Of a DNA stretch of 49,163 bases, positions 8,162 to 16,414 are shown one piece after another. Source of the DNA: a virus. How positions within the stretch are numbered: the stretch's first letter is position 1; each line of letters begins with the position of its first letter. Under the pieces are notes generated by a model, which worked only from the letters and a program-made list of their open reading frames with translations, was not told the DNA's origin and searched no databases. The stretch is from IMG/VR virus record IMGVR_UViG_3300005527_002496, positions 1-49,163 of that record, one strand, 5' to 3'. Position numbers and translations under genes: made by a program.

Positions 8162-11100
8162 TTACTTAATTGGCTTTAGTTGACCGCTCATTGCAGTCGC
8201 AGCCTTGTCAGCAGCGGTGTTCCAAATGAGTCGGAGGTAAAAGTACTGATTTTGTGGCAGCTTGCGGTCGGGGTCGTAGCTGGACAGCGTCCTGTCCGCC
8301 CAGCCCTCCCAGCCGTCATAGTGCTTCACCCAGTAGGGGCTGGTGTTGCCCACCCCGGGCATCTCGCACATCACGTTGAACTGCGGGTCAAGGATCTGGA
8401 TCTTATCGGGCTTGGACAGCGCAATGTCACCGGAAATACGCCAACGGAGGAACTCCTTGTAGCTGTCAAGGTCACCGGTCATGGGCACGGTGATCGTCGC
8501 CTCCCTTGTGTCACCGCTTATGGTGTAGTTGTTGTCAACGTCCACGCGGTAGGTCTCAAGATCCCTGTGGCCGAAGATGTCATTACCCACCTGTGCATAG
8601 GCGTCGAATCGGTAGGTGAACACGCCCACCCAGTTGTCGATGTCGGCATTGTAAACTACCAGCAGCTTGGGTGGGGTGCGGGTCTGCTCCCCATCCTCTG
8701 TGCCGGAGCGGTCTACAAGGGTCATCCACGCCTCGTTGTACTTACGGTTGTAGAATCCGTTCACGCCCACGACGTACCCATCAGGGTAAGTGCGTAGCTT
8801 GGGGAGCAGGAAGCTCAGGAAGCGGTTGCGACCAATGTCGATGATCTGGTCGCCCACCATGCGGTAGACGCTGTTCCTGTCCGCCCAAAAGAACGAGTCG
8901 GCATAGCTGCTGCCCATCGTGGCAAACCCCTTGACGAAGAACTGCCACATCTGGTCAGGGCTACCGATGTTCCGCGACAACCACATCTCTTCGCCCCAAT
9001 AGTTGGCAATGGATTGCGTGGAAATAACCTCGCCCGAAGCACCCGTGAGGATGTTCTTGTTGGTCAGCACGCGCACCACACCACGTTCGGTGATGGCGTA
9101 CATATTCCGCCCTCCGCCGCCAAGCACAGAAGCGATGGTCTTGATCTCCCCGTTCTCTTCGCTGACCACCTTCAGGTTGCCGTCCACGAAGGTGCGAAGG
9201 CCCGGAACATCGCGTAGCAATGGGTCCACTTCGAGGGAAGAGATGAGCCCGGTGGGGAAGTAGGTCTTCTCTTGGTATCCTCCTATCTCATCGAACGGCA
9301 CACCAAAGCCCGACACAAATGGCTGCTTCCAATAGTCCTTGTTGTAACCATCGGTGAACAAGACTCCTCCCCTGTTTCGGGGCGTTTGATTCAAGTCCAC
9401 ATCAGTCCCATCAACGTTAACAAGGGGATATTGGAACATTCCGTCCAGCGGGTTGGCGCTGACGTAGATGTACGGCTTGATGATATATCCGATCTTCGGC
9501 CACTCATATGGGCCGCCGATGGCCGTGTCGTTAGTGCCCTTCGCGTAACGCTTGGCGCTACGTTGCTCTGCGTCCCAAAGAACAACCCATTGGCGCATAC
9601 TAATGATCAAAGAACACCAGCCCGATGAGAAAAGGCTTGGGTTCGCGTTGAGTACTGCGTTGTATTCAGGTGACTTATACCAGCCACTATACGGCAAGCG
9701 CGGAACAAACTTCCTGTCATTGCTCACGCTCAAATAGCCGCTGTTTTCCGTGTGGAAGTCATTTATGATGCAGCTTGTGGCCGGAGCTATGGTTACATCT
9801 CCGCCAAAGAAGCGAATCGGCGATCGGCTGTCGTAACGAACAAGAATGCGAGAATTGAGCGGAGGACAGTTGATCGTCAATACGCCATAGCTGCCAAATG
9901 TGATGGAAGCGAATGGCGCTATCTGTCCGCTGGAAAGCCAGTCACCTTGGTTGAACCCATACAGTCCATGGACTAGGTTACCATCATTGTCCGCGAACGG
10001 TATACCAGCGTTCAGGTCGGCCACCAAGACGGAGATCTGCGCGGGCGTCAGCGATGCGAGGTAGCTGTTATTCACCCAGCACATCCAGCGCGTAACCTCT
10101 CCTCCCGATTGGATGTAGATATACCTGTTACCGCCATTGACATCGAATACGTCCTCAGGGCGCTCATTAAGAAGCTGCACCGTCTGAGGCTGGCCAGTGC
10201 CAATGCCAATGCAGCTTTCAATCTTTATGTGATGTCCGGTATTTACGTATCGGTCAATTGAACTAGATGGAACCTGCGCGTCCCGCCGGATCAAATTGAT
10301 GACATATACCGGTTCGTGCCAATCTCGAGTTAAAGAAGAGCCAAAATCAGCGCCATTTACAGCATTGTCCTGCAAGTAAATGTTAGAATCAAACACAACC
10401 CTGTAGTATACATTGTTGTTTTCGATTATCTGAAATACAGCATCTATGTCAAATATCCTATTACCATCATTGGGAGTCTCAAATGGGCTGCCCGGCGGAA
10501 TGCCAGCAGATGCAAGCCTACGCCACATTGAATAGCCAACGTAGTTGCTTGCAGACGGTTGGTTTATTGGGCTTGGTGATGCGACTTCTTGATATGCCAT
10601 CCCCTGCCCGCCATTTGAAATGGCAAGAGGTTCCCCGGGGTTTACTTGACTTTCATCGTATTGTATCCCAGCATAGCTAAGTATATCTACAGCACCTCCA
10701 ATATAATTCTCCGGCCCATAATCATTCGCGGTTATATTGAGCGGGCTTAATGGATTCAGCGGAACGTCTATACCTGAAAATCCAGAATACCCAGCGCCAA
10801 AACTGTATGGCTCCGAATAAATTCCAAGAGGAGATACAAATTGGATGGCAAAGTTTTCGGGAGATGAGTTGAACTCATCAATTATGTTCTGATCAACTTT
10901 CCCGCTATCAAAGTCGGGGAACTTGATGGCAAGCCTGTTCTTTTTCTTTACCGTTGCCGGGTCCGAAGCATTCAAACCCTTTGGCATAAGGTCATATACG
11001 GCGATGCCCTGAGCAATGACCCGGTTGGCTGGCTCTGTCCGCATGATGGACATCACCTTGGCCTTGCGTGGGATGTTGGTTACGCCGTACAGCGCACCGC

Positions 11101-12868
11101 CCATTGCTTGATATTGAGGAGCCCATATCTTCCCGCTGAGTTCAAGCGGAGTGTAGTTGGAGTGGTTGGTGCTGCCCTGTGCCTCCAAAAAACCAAGCGT
11201 AGGGCTTCCTGTGTAAACGCCATTGACCGGAGAGGTGGACAAACGCGTTTGGTCATTGAGAGGATTGACCCCGCTATTGACTGGGTTTGTTGGACCGAAA
11301 GCAGTTCTGCCATCTCCGTCTATTGCATAATTGACAAATGGATAGCTAAGATTCGGATTAAACTTGTTCTTATCCCCTTGTATGAACGCATCAAACGTGT
11401 CATAGACCACCTCCGGGCCGTTGCAGTCCGTGGATGCGGCCCAAATGGGGGCGCTGGAGTAGGTGGCGCTGTCGATGCTCTTCTTGTCCCTGCGGTTGGG
11501 GAACTGGTAGCCGGAGTCAGGCTGGTTGGGAAGATCGGCCACATAGCTGCGGTTCAGATACGCATCCCACAGCATCACGCCGAAGCCGTACTTCTCCCCG
11601 CGCATGAAGCTCTTCAGGTAGGTGTTGTTCACCGGGTCTGAGTAGCCGTCATTGTACGCCTCACGCGTGGTCGAACCCTCCGGAGTATACCATGTATGCA
11701 CCCCCTGCGTGATGGGCACCATCGGCTGTCCGTCCTTGAGGATGAAGTCAATGGTCGGGATATTCGAAGAAGTCTCGAAGTTGGCGTAGGTCAACCGACG
11801 GTCGGCATACTCCACGCTCTTTGGCTTGGTGAAGACAATGAGACGCTGCTCCTCCTCGTCAGGGGGGATGACCTCTGGCGTGGCAATGGCATCAGAGGGG
11901 TCAGAGAAGGTCCGAATGGAAACCTCGCCCGGCGCAAGCTGCAATTTGCCGACCACCTCGATCACCCCCGTATCCGTCCCGTCATTGAACCTGCGGCGAA
12001 GGATCTCCACGAACTGGAATCCCTGCTGGTTGTCCACGCGGAACTGTATCCTAGCGCCGTATCCCGTGGTCTGAAGGGGGGTCAATACACCTCCGCCCAC
12101 GGTAGACACACCGGGGTATTGGTCCTGCTCCCAAGTGAGCTTGCGGTCCTGCCAGATGGGGATGCTGATCAGCGGGGTCTCGGGGCCGGGGTTGGTCCGG
12201 TCGCCCTGAGGGCTTACCCACCGCAGCCGATACTGGTACTGGCCCGGAGGCAGGCCCGGCTCGACCTCAAAGTTGCCCACATGAATAGGGAACTCAGGGT
12301 TGGAGATAAGCTGTACGGAGTTGTAATCGGTGGTGTACGAGGGGTCGAAGAACATCCCCGTGTTGTTGTTCAAGTTGAACAGCAACTCCTTCAAGTCCCA
12401 ATACAGCGGTTCGCTGTTGTGGTCGGCAGGGTAAACCACACCCCTTCCCTCAACCGAACCTCCAGCACCTTGGTTGTCAATGATGCTTGTACCCACCAAA
12501 TCCTCGACCACAGCGATCTGAAGTGGCCTATTGTACACATAGGGAATGTTCTGGCTCTGCGCGACGATCTCCCCATCAATGCGAACGATGGGGTATTCAC
12601 CCGCCACGCTGGAGGCCCAGAACTCGATCAACTTCCCATTGCATGAAGCAGAGCCGATGCACACATATCCAGTACCCCCGGGATTCGCATACTGCAAAAC
12701 CTCTCCATGTACGGCCTCCGCTGCTCCTGTGCGGCCACCGATGGAGGTGGGGCGCACGTTCACAGCCTCACGCGACACACCATCGGGCAGAAGCTCGGGC
12801 GTGATGTCGGTGTTGACCCCCTTGCCAAGGAGCCTGCGAAGCCACGGGAAATGGAAGAGTTTGGGCAT
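8162..12868 (-). CDS. Giant tail-hub / muzzle-like protein (1568 aa)
   Basis: The start region (GVNTDITPELLPDG, then SREAVNVRP near residue 40) resembles the N-terminal signature of P22 gp10-type stabilisation proteins and of the muzzle/tail-hub proteins of crAss-like phages. The remainder is beta-rich with many Gly, Asn and Tyr residues and no transmembrane segment, as expected for a large extracellular tail protein. It lies downstream of three neck/ring-like genes and upstream of the ejection proteins, the position of the muzzle in the crAss001 gene order. A patch at about 10,400-11,000 is richer in A+T than the flanks. A receptor-contacting role for that patch is only a guess. Confidence 0.65.
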   Translation of the reverse strand: MPKLFHFPWLRRLLGKGVNTDITPELLPDGVSREAVNVRPTSIGGRTGAAEAVHGEVLQYANPGGTGYVCIGSASCNGKLIEFWASSVAGEYPIVRIDGEIVAQSQNIPYVYNRPLQIAVVEDLVGTSIIDNQGAGGSVEGRGVVYPADHNSEPLYWDLKELLFNLNNNTGMFFDPSYTTDYNSVQLISNPEFPIHVGNFEVEPGLPPGQYQYRLRWVSPQGDRTNPGPETPLISIPIWQDRKLTWEQDQYPGVSTVGGGVLTPLQTTGYGARIQFRVDNQQGFQFVEILRRRFNDGTDTGVIEVVGKLQLAPGEVSIRTFSDPSDAIATPEVIPPDEEEQRLIVFTKPKSVEYADRRLTYANFETSSNIPTIDFILKDGQPMVPITQGVHTWYTPEGSTTREAYNDGYSDPVNNTYLKSFMRGEKYGFGVMLWDAYLNRSYVADLPNQPDSGYQFPNRRDKKSIDSATYSSAPIWAASTDCNGPEVVYDTFDAFIQGDKNKFNPNLSYPFVNYAIDGDGRTAFGPTNPVNSGVNPLNDQTRLSTSPVNGVYTGSPTLGFLEAQGSTNHSNYTPLELSGKIWAPQYQAMGGALYGVTNIPRKAKVMSIMRTEPANRVIAQGIAVYDLMPKGLNASDPATVKKKNRLAIKFPDFDSGKVDQNIIDEFNSSPENFAIQFVSPLGIYSEPYSFGAGYSGFSGIDVPLNPLSPLNITANDYGPENYIGGAVDILSYAGIQYDESQVNPGEPLAISNGGQGMAYQEVASPSPINQPSASNYVGYSMWRRLASAGIPPGSPFETPNDGNRIFDIDAVFQIIENNNVYYRVVFDSNIYLQDNAVNGADFGSSLTRDWHEPVYVINLIRRDAQVPSSSIDRYVNTGHHIKIESCIGIGTGQPQTVQLLNERPEDVFDVNGGNRYIYIQSGGEVTRWMCWVNNSYLASLTPAQISVLVADLNAGIPFADNDGNLVHGLYGFNQGDWLSSGQIAPFASITFGSYGVLTINCPPLNSRILVRYDSRSPIRFFGGDVTIAPATSCIINDFHTENSGYLSVSNDRKFVPRLPYSGWYKSPEYNAVLNANPSLFSSGWCSLIISMRQWVVLWDAEQRSAKRYAKGTNDTAIGGPYEWPKIGYIIKPYIYVSANPLDGMFQYPLVNVDGTDVDLNQTPRNRGGVLFTDGYNKDYWKQPFVSGFGVPFDEIGGYQEKTYFPTGLISSLEVDPLLRDVPGLRTFVDGNLKVVSEENGEIKTIASVLGGGGRNMYAITERGVVRVLTNKNILTGASGEVISTQSIANYWGEEMWLSRNIGSPDQMWQFFVKGFATMGSSYADSFFWADRNSVYRMVGDQIIDIGRNRFLSFLLPKLRTYPDGYVVGVNGFYNRKYNEAWMTLVDRSGTEDGEQTRTPPKLLVVYNADIDNWVGVFTYRFDAYAQVGNDIFGHRDLETYRVDVDNNYTISGDTREATITVPMTGDLDSYKEFLRWRISGDIALSKPDKIQILDPQFNVMCEMPGVGNTSPYWVKHYDGWEGWADRTLSSYDPDRKLPQNQYFYLRLIWNTAADKAATAMSGQLKPIK

Positions 12869-12871
12869 TGG

Positions 12872-13180
12872 TTAGCGGGCTCGGCCCTTGTGCTTCATGA
12901 TCTTGTGCTGAACTCCGCGCGCATCCTTCCCGTAATCCTTCGTGACGGCTGAGTGAAAGCTCTTTCCGTGGCCATCGTATGTGTTGCGACCGCGCACCTT
13001 ATCCACAGCATCCGCGATGCGATCCTTCAGCGGAGTAGGGTTCTTCGTTGGGCGCAAGTACTCCCGCCCGTCCGATGTGGTGACGCGGTTCTTGCTGAGC
13101 GACTTCTCGCGCTCTGCATCGATCTGGGCTTGGGTCATCTTGCGCTTGCGCTTGCGGCCCTCAAACTCTGATAGGTTCAT
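12872..13180 (-). CDS. Small basic late protein (102 aa)
   Basis: I place the start at the ATG at 13,180 (MNLSEFEGRKRKRKM), four bases after the 249-aa neighbour ends; an upstream in-frame start would overlap that gene by 80 bases. The protein is strongly basic with an N-terminal RKRKRK cluster and His/Lys-rich C-terminus (HGKSFHSAVTKDYGKDA). Such proteins often bind nucleic acid or act as small head-completion proteins. I do not recognise the family. It sits between the last neck-type gene and the 1568-aa gene and is probably co-transcribed with both. Confidence 0.65.
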   Translation of the reverse strand: MNLSEFEGRKRKRKMTQAQIDAEREKSLSKNRVTTSDGREYLRPTKNPTPLKDRIADAVDKVRGRNTYDGHGKSFHSAVTKDYGKDARGVQHKIMKHKGRAR

Positions 13181-13184
13181 TGTA

Positions 13185-13934
13185 TTACGGGGTATGCCCG
13201 ATGCGGAAGGTGTAGGCGGTGGTGTCGTAGCGACCCTTCTTGTCAAGACGCTTGTAACGACCAACGGCGGTCCACCAAGAACCGTTCGGGGCTTTTAGTT
13301 CGTTCTCCTTTCGAGCAATGACGCGGGCGTAGAAGTTGGGGTTCTCCATCTCCATGGCCAGCGCAGCGCGGTGGATGACAAAGTCGGTTATTGCTTCCCG
13401 GCACCAATGCGGGATCTCAAAATCCTCACCGAAGCAATCAACTCCAAGACCCGTATACATGACGAGCAAACGGTCCCAGTTCTTGCACGACGGAGAAAGG
13501 TAAAGAATCCCATTACGCAACCCCGCAAAGTAGATATGAGCCGGAGGAGCTTCGCTCCAAGCCAGCGAGAACTGGAAGTCGTCATGATTCCTCGCCTTGT
13601 TATTGGCCACGTATCCCTCTCCTCCCTTATGCCACATATTGGGCTTGATGAACAGCGGGGTGGAAGAGGTGATGTTGTTTCCGCTACCGCGCACCAAGTA
13701 GATCTGGTCGGCCTCTGTCAGGTCCGTTGGAAGCTCAAGCTGTAGGCTGGCCGGGATTTCAGAGTCCCATTGCTTCTTGAAGAAGTTGGTCGCCGAGTTT
13801 ATCTCCTGCAACCCGCGCTGGGCGGCAGAGAGATAGAAGGGGCGGCCAAGCCTGCCGAACTCCTCGTCACGAAGCTCCTGCGCCGCTGCGATGATAACCT
13901 CGCTTACGTTGAATTTGGCGTTACCGAGTGGCAT
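13185..13934 (-). CDS. Neck / ring-type structural protein (249 aa)
   Basis: The N-terminus (ELRDEEFGRLGRPFYLSAA) is helical and followed by a beta-rich body, then a second helical segment containing PHWCREAITDFVIHRAALA. Helical ends around a beta core, at 249 aa and placed two genes before the giant hub protein, fit a ring or head-tail connector protein. Its ATG overlaps the stop of the 254-aa gene (TGATG). The assignment rests on position and size; no catalytic motif is visible. Its nearest functional relatives would be the ring proteins of crAss-like phages (inference). Confidence 0.6.
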   Translation of the reverse strand: MPLGNAKFNVSEVIIAAAQELRDEEFGRLGRPFYLSAAQRGLQEINSATNFFKKQWDSEIPASLQLELPTDLTEADQIYLVRGSGNNITSSTPLFIKPNMWHKGGEGYVANNKARNHDDFQFSLAWSEAPPAHIYFAGLRNGILYLSPSCKNWDRLLVMYTGLGVDCFGEDFEIPHWCREAITDFVIHRAALAMEMENPNFYARVIARKENELKAPNGSWWTAVGRYKRLDKKGRYDTTAYTFRIGHTP

Positions 13935-14698
13935 CAGGCGTCAATTTGAGTGGGACTATTCACGGACATTGTGCGCTCGGTTCTTACCTGCTGATTGGGC
14001 TCAAAGTCTCTACCATCATTTTTCAACCGTTCTTGCGGCATCATCACCGCCCAACGCTCAAGGTCGATGACCATCTTCTTGAGGGTCTCAAGCATCTCGT
14101 TGGGAAGCCCGGTGTCCTGATCGGGGTCCACGTCATCGAAGTCCACGATGGCGAACAGGCCAACAAGCAAATGCTTGATGTCGCAGGGGACACCGAACAG
14201 ATACACCCTATCCTTGGTGGTATCACCGACCTTGGCTTTGGCCCGCGCAAAGTATGGGCGGCTGGGTCGCGGAGATTGGTATGCGCTACCGTACATCAGG
14301 CTCACCGAAGCCAATGTGGTTCCCGTGAAAGGAACCTTCGAGATGGCCGGTGGACACCCGCAAGGGATCTCGTTGTTGAGGTAGCGAATGAAGTTCACCC
14401 CGCTGTCGTGGTCAAGAGAGAACACGCTCACAGGGAGGTCAAAGTAGCTGTAGTCCCAGTCGGCGGTGCTGTTGTCAGGGGCATCGTTGTGGTTCACCTC
14501 CACGATGTACGTGGACACCATCTCGCCACCCCTGCGGTGGTCGCCGATCGCGTCGCCCTTCGCAAGGATCTGCTTCTTGAGCTTGTCAACTGCGATCTTT
14601 ACGTTGTAGAGGACCGCTTCCTTGTTGCGAAGGCGGTCATCATGGGTGAACCCCATGGTGACCATAATGTCGTCCACCACCTGATCGTAGGTCGCCAT
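13934..14698 (-). CDS. Neck / ring-type structural protein (254 aa)
   Basis: It starts with a helical segment (TYDQVVDDIMVTMGF, then KNYNVKIAVDKLKKQ-like helices) and continues with beta-rich sequence (DWDYSYFDLPVSVFSLD). It is one of three consecutive proteins of about 250 aa between the capsid region and the giant hub protein, which suggests stacked connector rings. A TATCTTTG element six bases upstream of the ATG (14,704-14,711) implies it begins its own transcript. The C-terminus is short and polar. The function is inferred from context. Confidence 0.6.
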   Translation of the reverse strand: MATYDQVVDDIMVTMGFTHDDRLRNKEAVLYNVKIAVDKLKKQILAKGDAIGDHRRGGEMVSTYIVEVNHNDAPDNSTADWDYSYFDLPVSVFSLDHDSGVNFIRYLNNEIPCGCPPAISKVPFTGTTLASVSLMYGSAYQSPRPSRPYFARAKAKVGDTTKDRVYLFGVPCDIKHLLVGLFAIVDFDDVDPDQDTGLPNEMLETLKKMVIDLERWAVMMPQERLKNDGRDFEPNQQVRTERTMSVNSPTQIDA

Positions 14699-14703
14699 GC
14701 CTA

Positions 14704-14711
14704 CAAAGATA
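14704..14711 (-). promoter_or_regulatory. Bacteroidota-type promoter (-7 TATCTTTG)
   Basis: On the minus strand TATCTTTG fits TAnnTTTG exactly and lies five bases before the ATG of the 254-aa ring-type gene, just after the stop of the preceding gene. No clear -33 TTTG was seen. The transcript would have almost no leader. Confidence 0.5.
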
Positions 14712-14713
14712 GC

Positions 14714-15505
14714 TTAGTTGGTAGTAAGCTGGAACAGTTCTGCTGCGTCTTTTTGCGCGTTCATTTGCAGATTTGTCCCATCCCCTTGCTTCCAAGCGAT
14801 ATACTGCAATGCCCAGTCCGCCAGCGTGCGTTTCATGCTCTGCGGGAACTGGATCTGTGCGGTAAGGTAGTTGTTGGCGTCAAGCTCAAGCGGGTTGGCC
14901 AAGTATGCAATGGCCACCAGTTTCTGGTTGACTTGGCTCTGCGGGAGAACCCGAATTTCCCCCGTACCGCTGGAATAACTATTCGATGAGCCGTTGCCTA
15001 CGATGTAATAAGCGTAGGTGCGGCGCTTGGGCTTGTCGGCCAGCGTTTCGTTGCCGGACATGAACCGGTTGGTCCTGAGCACAGGAACCTCCTCAAGGGT
15101 CACCCGCTCCACAGGCTGACCTGAGCCGGACCATGACAGGTCGTCGCGGTAGACGCTCTGATTGGGGTTCAGGGGCAATAGGGCGGGGTTGGGCTCAACG
15201 GTTATGGGCTCGGCATAAACAGCCAGCACATTCCAAATCCCGTGGCCAAGAGAGGCAAGCAGGGCAGGGTCGCTGATTGCAACCCCGCCCTGCGAGTTCG
15301 TCTGGAACATCCTGACATAGGTCAGGTCTCGTATCGCCTCCTCTGTATTATCCCGCTGTGCCATCATAAAGCTGATGGCGGTCATCGCCCTCGACACAGC
15401 AGAGTTAATAGCAGGAATATAATCCTGAACGTCAAGATAGCGTTCGCTTCCCTCGGCATCGAGGTTGGCTTGCATTACAGTCTTCAGTTCAGGATAGGTG
15501 ATCAT
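14714..15505 (-). CDS. Neck / ring-type structural protein (263 aa)
   Basis: The protein opens with a helical region (PELKTVMQANLDAEG; NSAVSRAMTAISFMMAQRD) followed by Pro/Tyr-rich beta sequence and a closing helix (SMKRTLADWALQYIAWKQG). This resembles head-completion or ring proteins and matches its two downstream neighbours in size. A TAATTTTG promoter element overlaps the stop codon of the preceding gene. I infer a virion connector component; I cannot name a family. Confidence 0.6.
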   Translation of the reverse strand: MITYPELKTVMQANLDAEGSERYLDVQDYIPAINSAVSRAMTAISFMMAQRDNTEEAIRDLTYVRMFQTNSQGGVAISDPALLASLGHGIWNVLAVYAEPITVEPNPALLPLNPNQSVYRDDLSWSGSGQPVERVTLEEVPVLRTNRFMSGNETLADKPKRRTYAYYIVGNGSSNSYSSGTGEIRVLPQSQVNQKLVAIAYLANPLELDANNYLTAQIQFPQSMKRTLADWALQYIAWKQGDGTNLQMNAQKDAAELFQLTTN

Positions 15506-15509
15506 ACTA

Positions 15510-15517
15510 CAAAATTA
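15510..15517 (-). promoter_or_regulatory. Bacteroidota-type promoter (-7 TAATTTTG)
   Basis: TAATTTTG on the minus strand begins inside the TAA stop of the 269-aa gene and ends four bases before the ATG of the 263-aa gene. It fits TAnnTTTG. No strong -33 element was found. Confidence 0.45.
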
Positions 15518-16324
15518 CTGCTGTTCAGCGGTCGGGTCGCTCAAAAGAGAGGCCCGGCCAGCCGAAGAGACCATGCTCTTCATCATCTCGGCGTCCCGCT
15601 GGATGTCACGCGCAGCAAGGGCGTTCGCAATGTTGGTGCGGATGGTTGAGAGGGACATCTTGCTGTCCAGCTTGATGCCATTCTCGGCGGCCATGCGGTA
15701 AAGCTGCGGGGCCATGCGAACATTGAGGTTCTGCATATGCTGCGAGAACTTCTGGGCGAACTTCACCTGATCGCTGGTGATGTCGGCTTCCTTGGCGTTG
15801 GAGAAGAAGATTTTCTTGTACAGGTCGTGGGTCTCCAAATACGCCTGCTCCCGCTTGGAGTTGGTCACATAGGTGCTCATGTAGCGGGTCTGGAACTGGT
15901 CCCCGTTACGGATGGCATCACCGTGCGACATCTTGAACACCATCTTCTTGTACGGTGCTTTCACAAGCTGGCCACCGATGCGCTTAGCAGGGACGATCCA
16001 AAAGAACTGCGGGGTGAAGTACACCCTCTCCTCGCCAATGTCGTCGGGGTCCACGTCACGGTCGTCCACCAGACCGTCCTCGTCGGGCTCCTGCACAACG
16101 GTACGCATCACCTTGCCCATCTCTTGGGCGATGGCTTTGCCGATCTCTACCGCGCTTGCAGCACTCGAGGCCGGGGCTTCTTCCTCCGTCTCTTCTTTCG
16201 CAGCCTTGATGGCCAGCTTGAGGGTTTCCTCGGTCACGTCCTCGTGATAGCTGATGCCAAGGTCGTCAGCTTGTTTCTTCAGTTTGCCAAGTCGGGCCTT
16301 GGCCGCCGTTTCACTGTTCGCCAT
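15515..16324 (-). CDS. Post-capsid structural protein with HeH/LEM-like N-terminus (269 aa)
   Basis: Residues about 5-45 (ARLGKLKKQADDLGISYHED) look like a helix-extension-helix/SAP-like domain, often DNA- or protein-binding in phage head proteins. A Glu/Ala-rich acidic linker follows (about 45-60), then a mixed domain (YFTPQFFWIVPAKRIGG) and a helical C-terminus. It is the first gene after the capsid gene but is separated from it by an intrinsic terminator and has its own TATATTTG promoter, so it may be expressed at a different level. Possible roles are head-tail joining or DNA organisation; neither is proven. Confidence 0.6.
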   Translation of the reverse strand: MANSETAAKARLGKLKKQADDLGISYHEDVTEETLKLAIKAAKEETEEEAPASSAASAVEIGKAIAQEMGKVMRTVVQEPDEDGLVDDRDVDPDDIGEERVYFTPQFFWIVPAKRIGGQLVKAPYKKMVFKMSHGDAIRNGDQFQTRYMSTYVTNSKREQAYLETHDLYKKIFFSNAKEADITSDQVKFAQKFSQHMQNLNVRMAPQLYRMAAENGIKLDSKMSLSTIRTNIANALAARDIQRDAEMMKSMVSSAGRASLLSDPTAEQQ

Positions 16325-16343
16325 AGTGTATGGTTAGTTTGCA

Positions 16344-16351
16344 CAAATATA
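16344..16351 (-). promoter_or_regulatory. Bacteroidota-type promoter (-7 TATATTTG)
   Basis: TATATTTG on the minus strand lies 19 bases upstream of the 269-aa gene's ATG and just after the post-capsid terminator. It restarts transcription of the downstream neck genes. Confidence 0.6.
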
Positions 16352-16360
16352 CACCAATAC

Positions 16361-16391
16361 CAAAAGAAAAACCCCCAGCCAAGGCCGGGGG
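16361..16391 (-). terminator. Intrinsic terminator after the capsid gene
   Basis: A GC hairpin (arms 16,372-16,380 and 16,383-16,391, nine near-perfect pairs, one G-U) is followed on the minus strand by a T-rich run (TTTTTCTTTT). It sits 23 bases after the capsid stop codon, in the correct orientation. Confidence 0.75.
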
Positions 16392-16414
16392 TCTTTCGGA
16401 AGAGTTACGATGCC

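Noticed and set aside
11696-12646. 316-aa plus-strand open frame
   Set aside because: Lies fully inside the 1568-aa gene on the opposite strand and has no protein-like features.
12999-13007. Perfect DnaA-box sequence in the 102-aa gene
   Set aside because: A single copy in coding sequence far from the replication genes; a nine-base match can occur by chance in this length of DNA.
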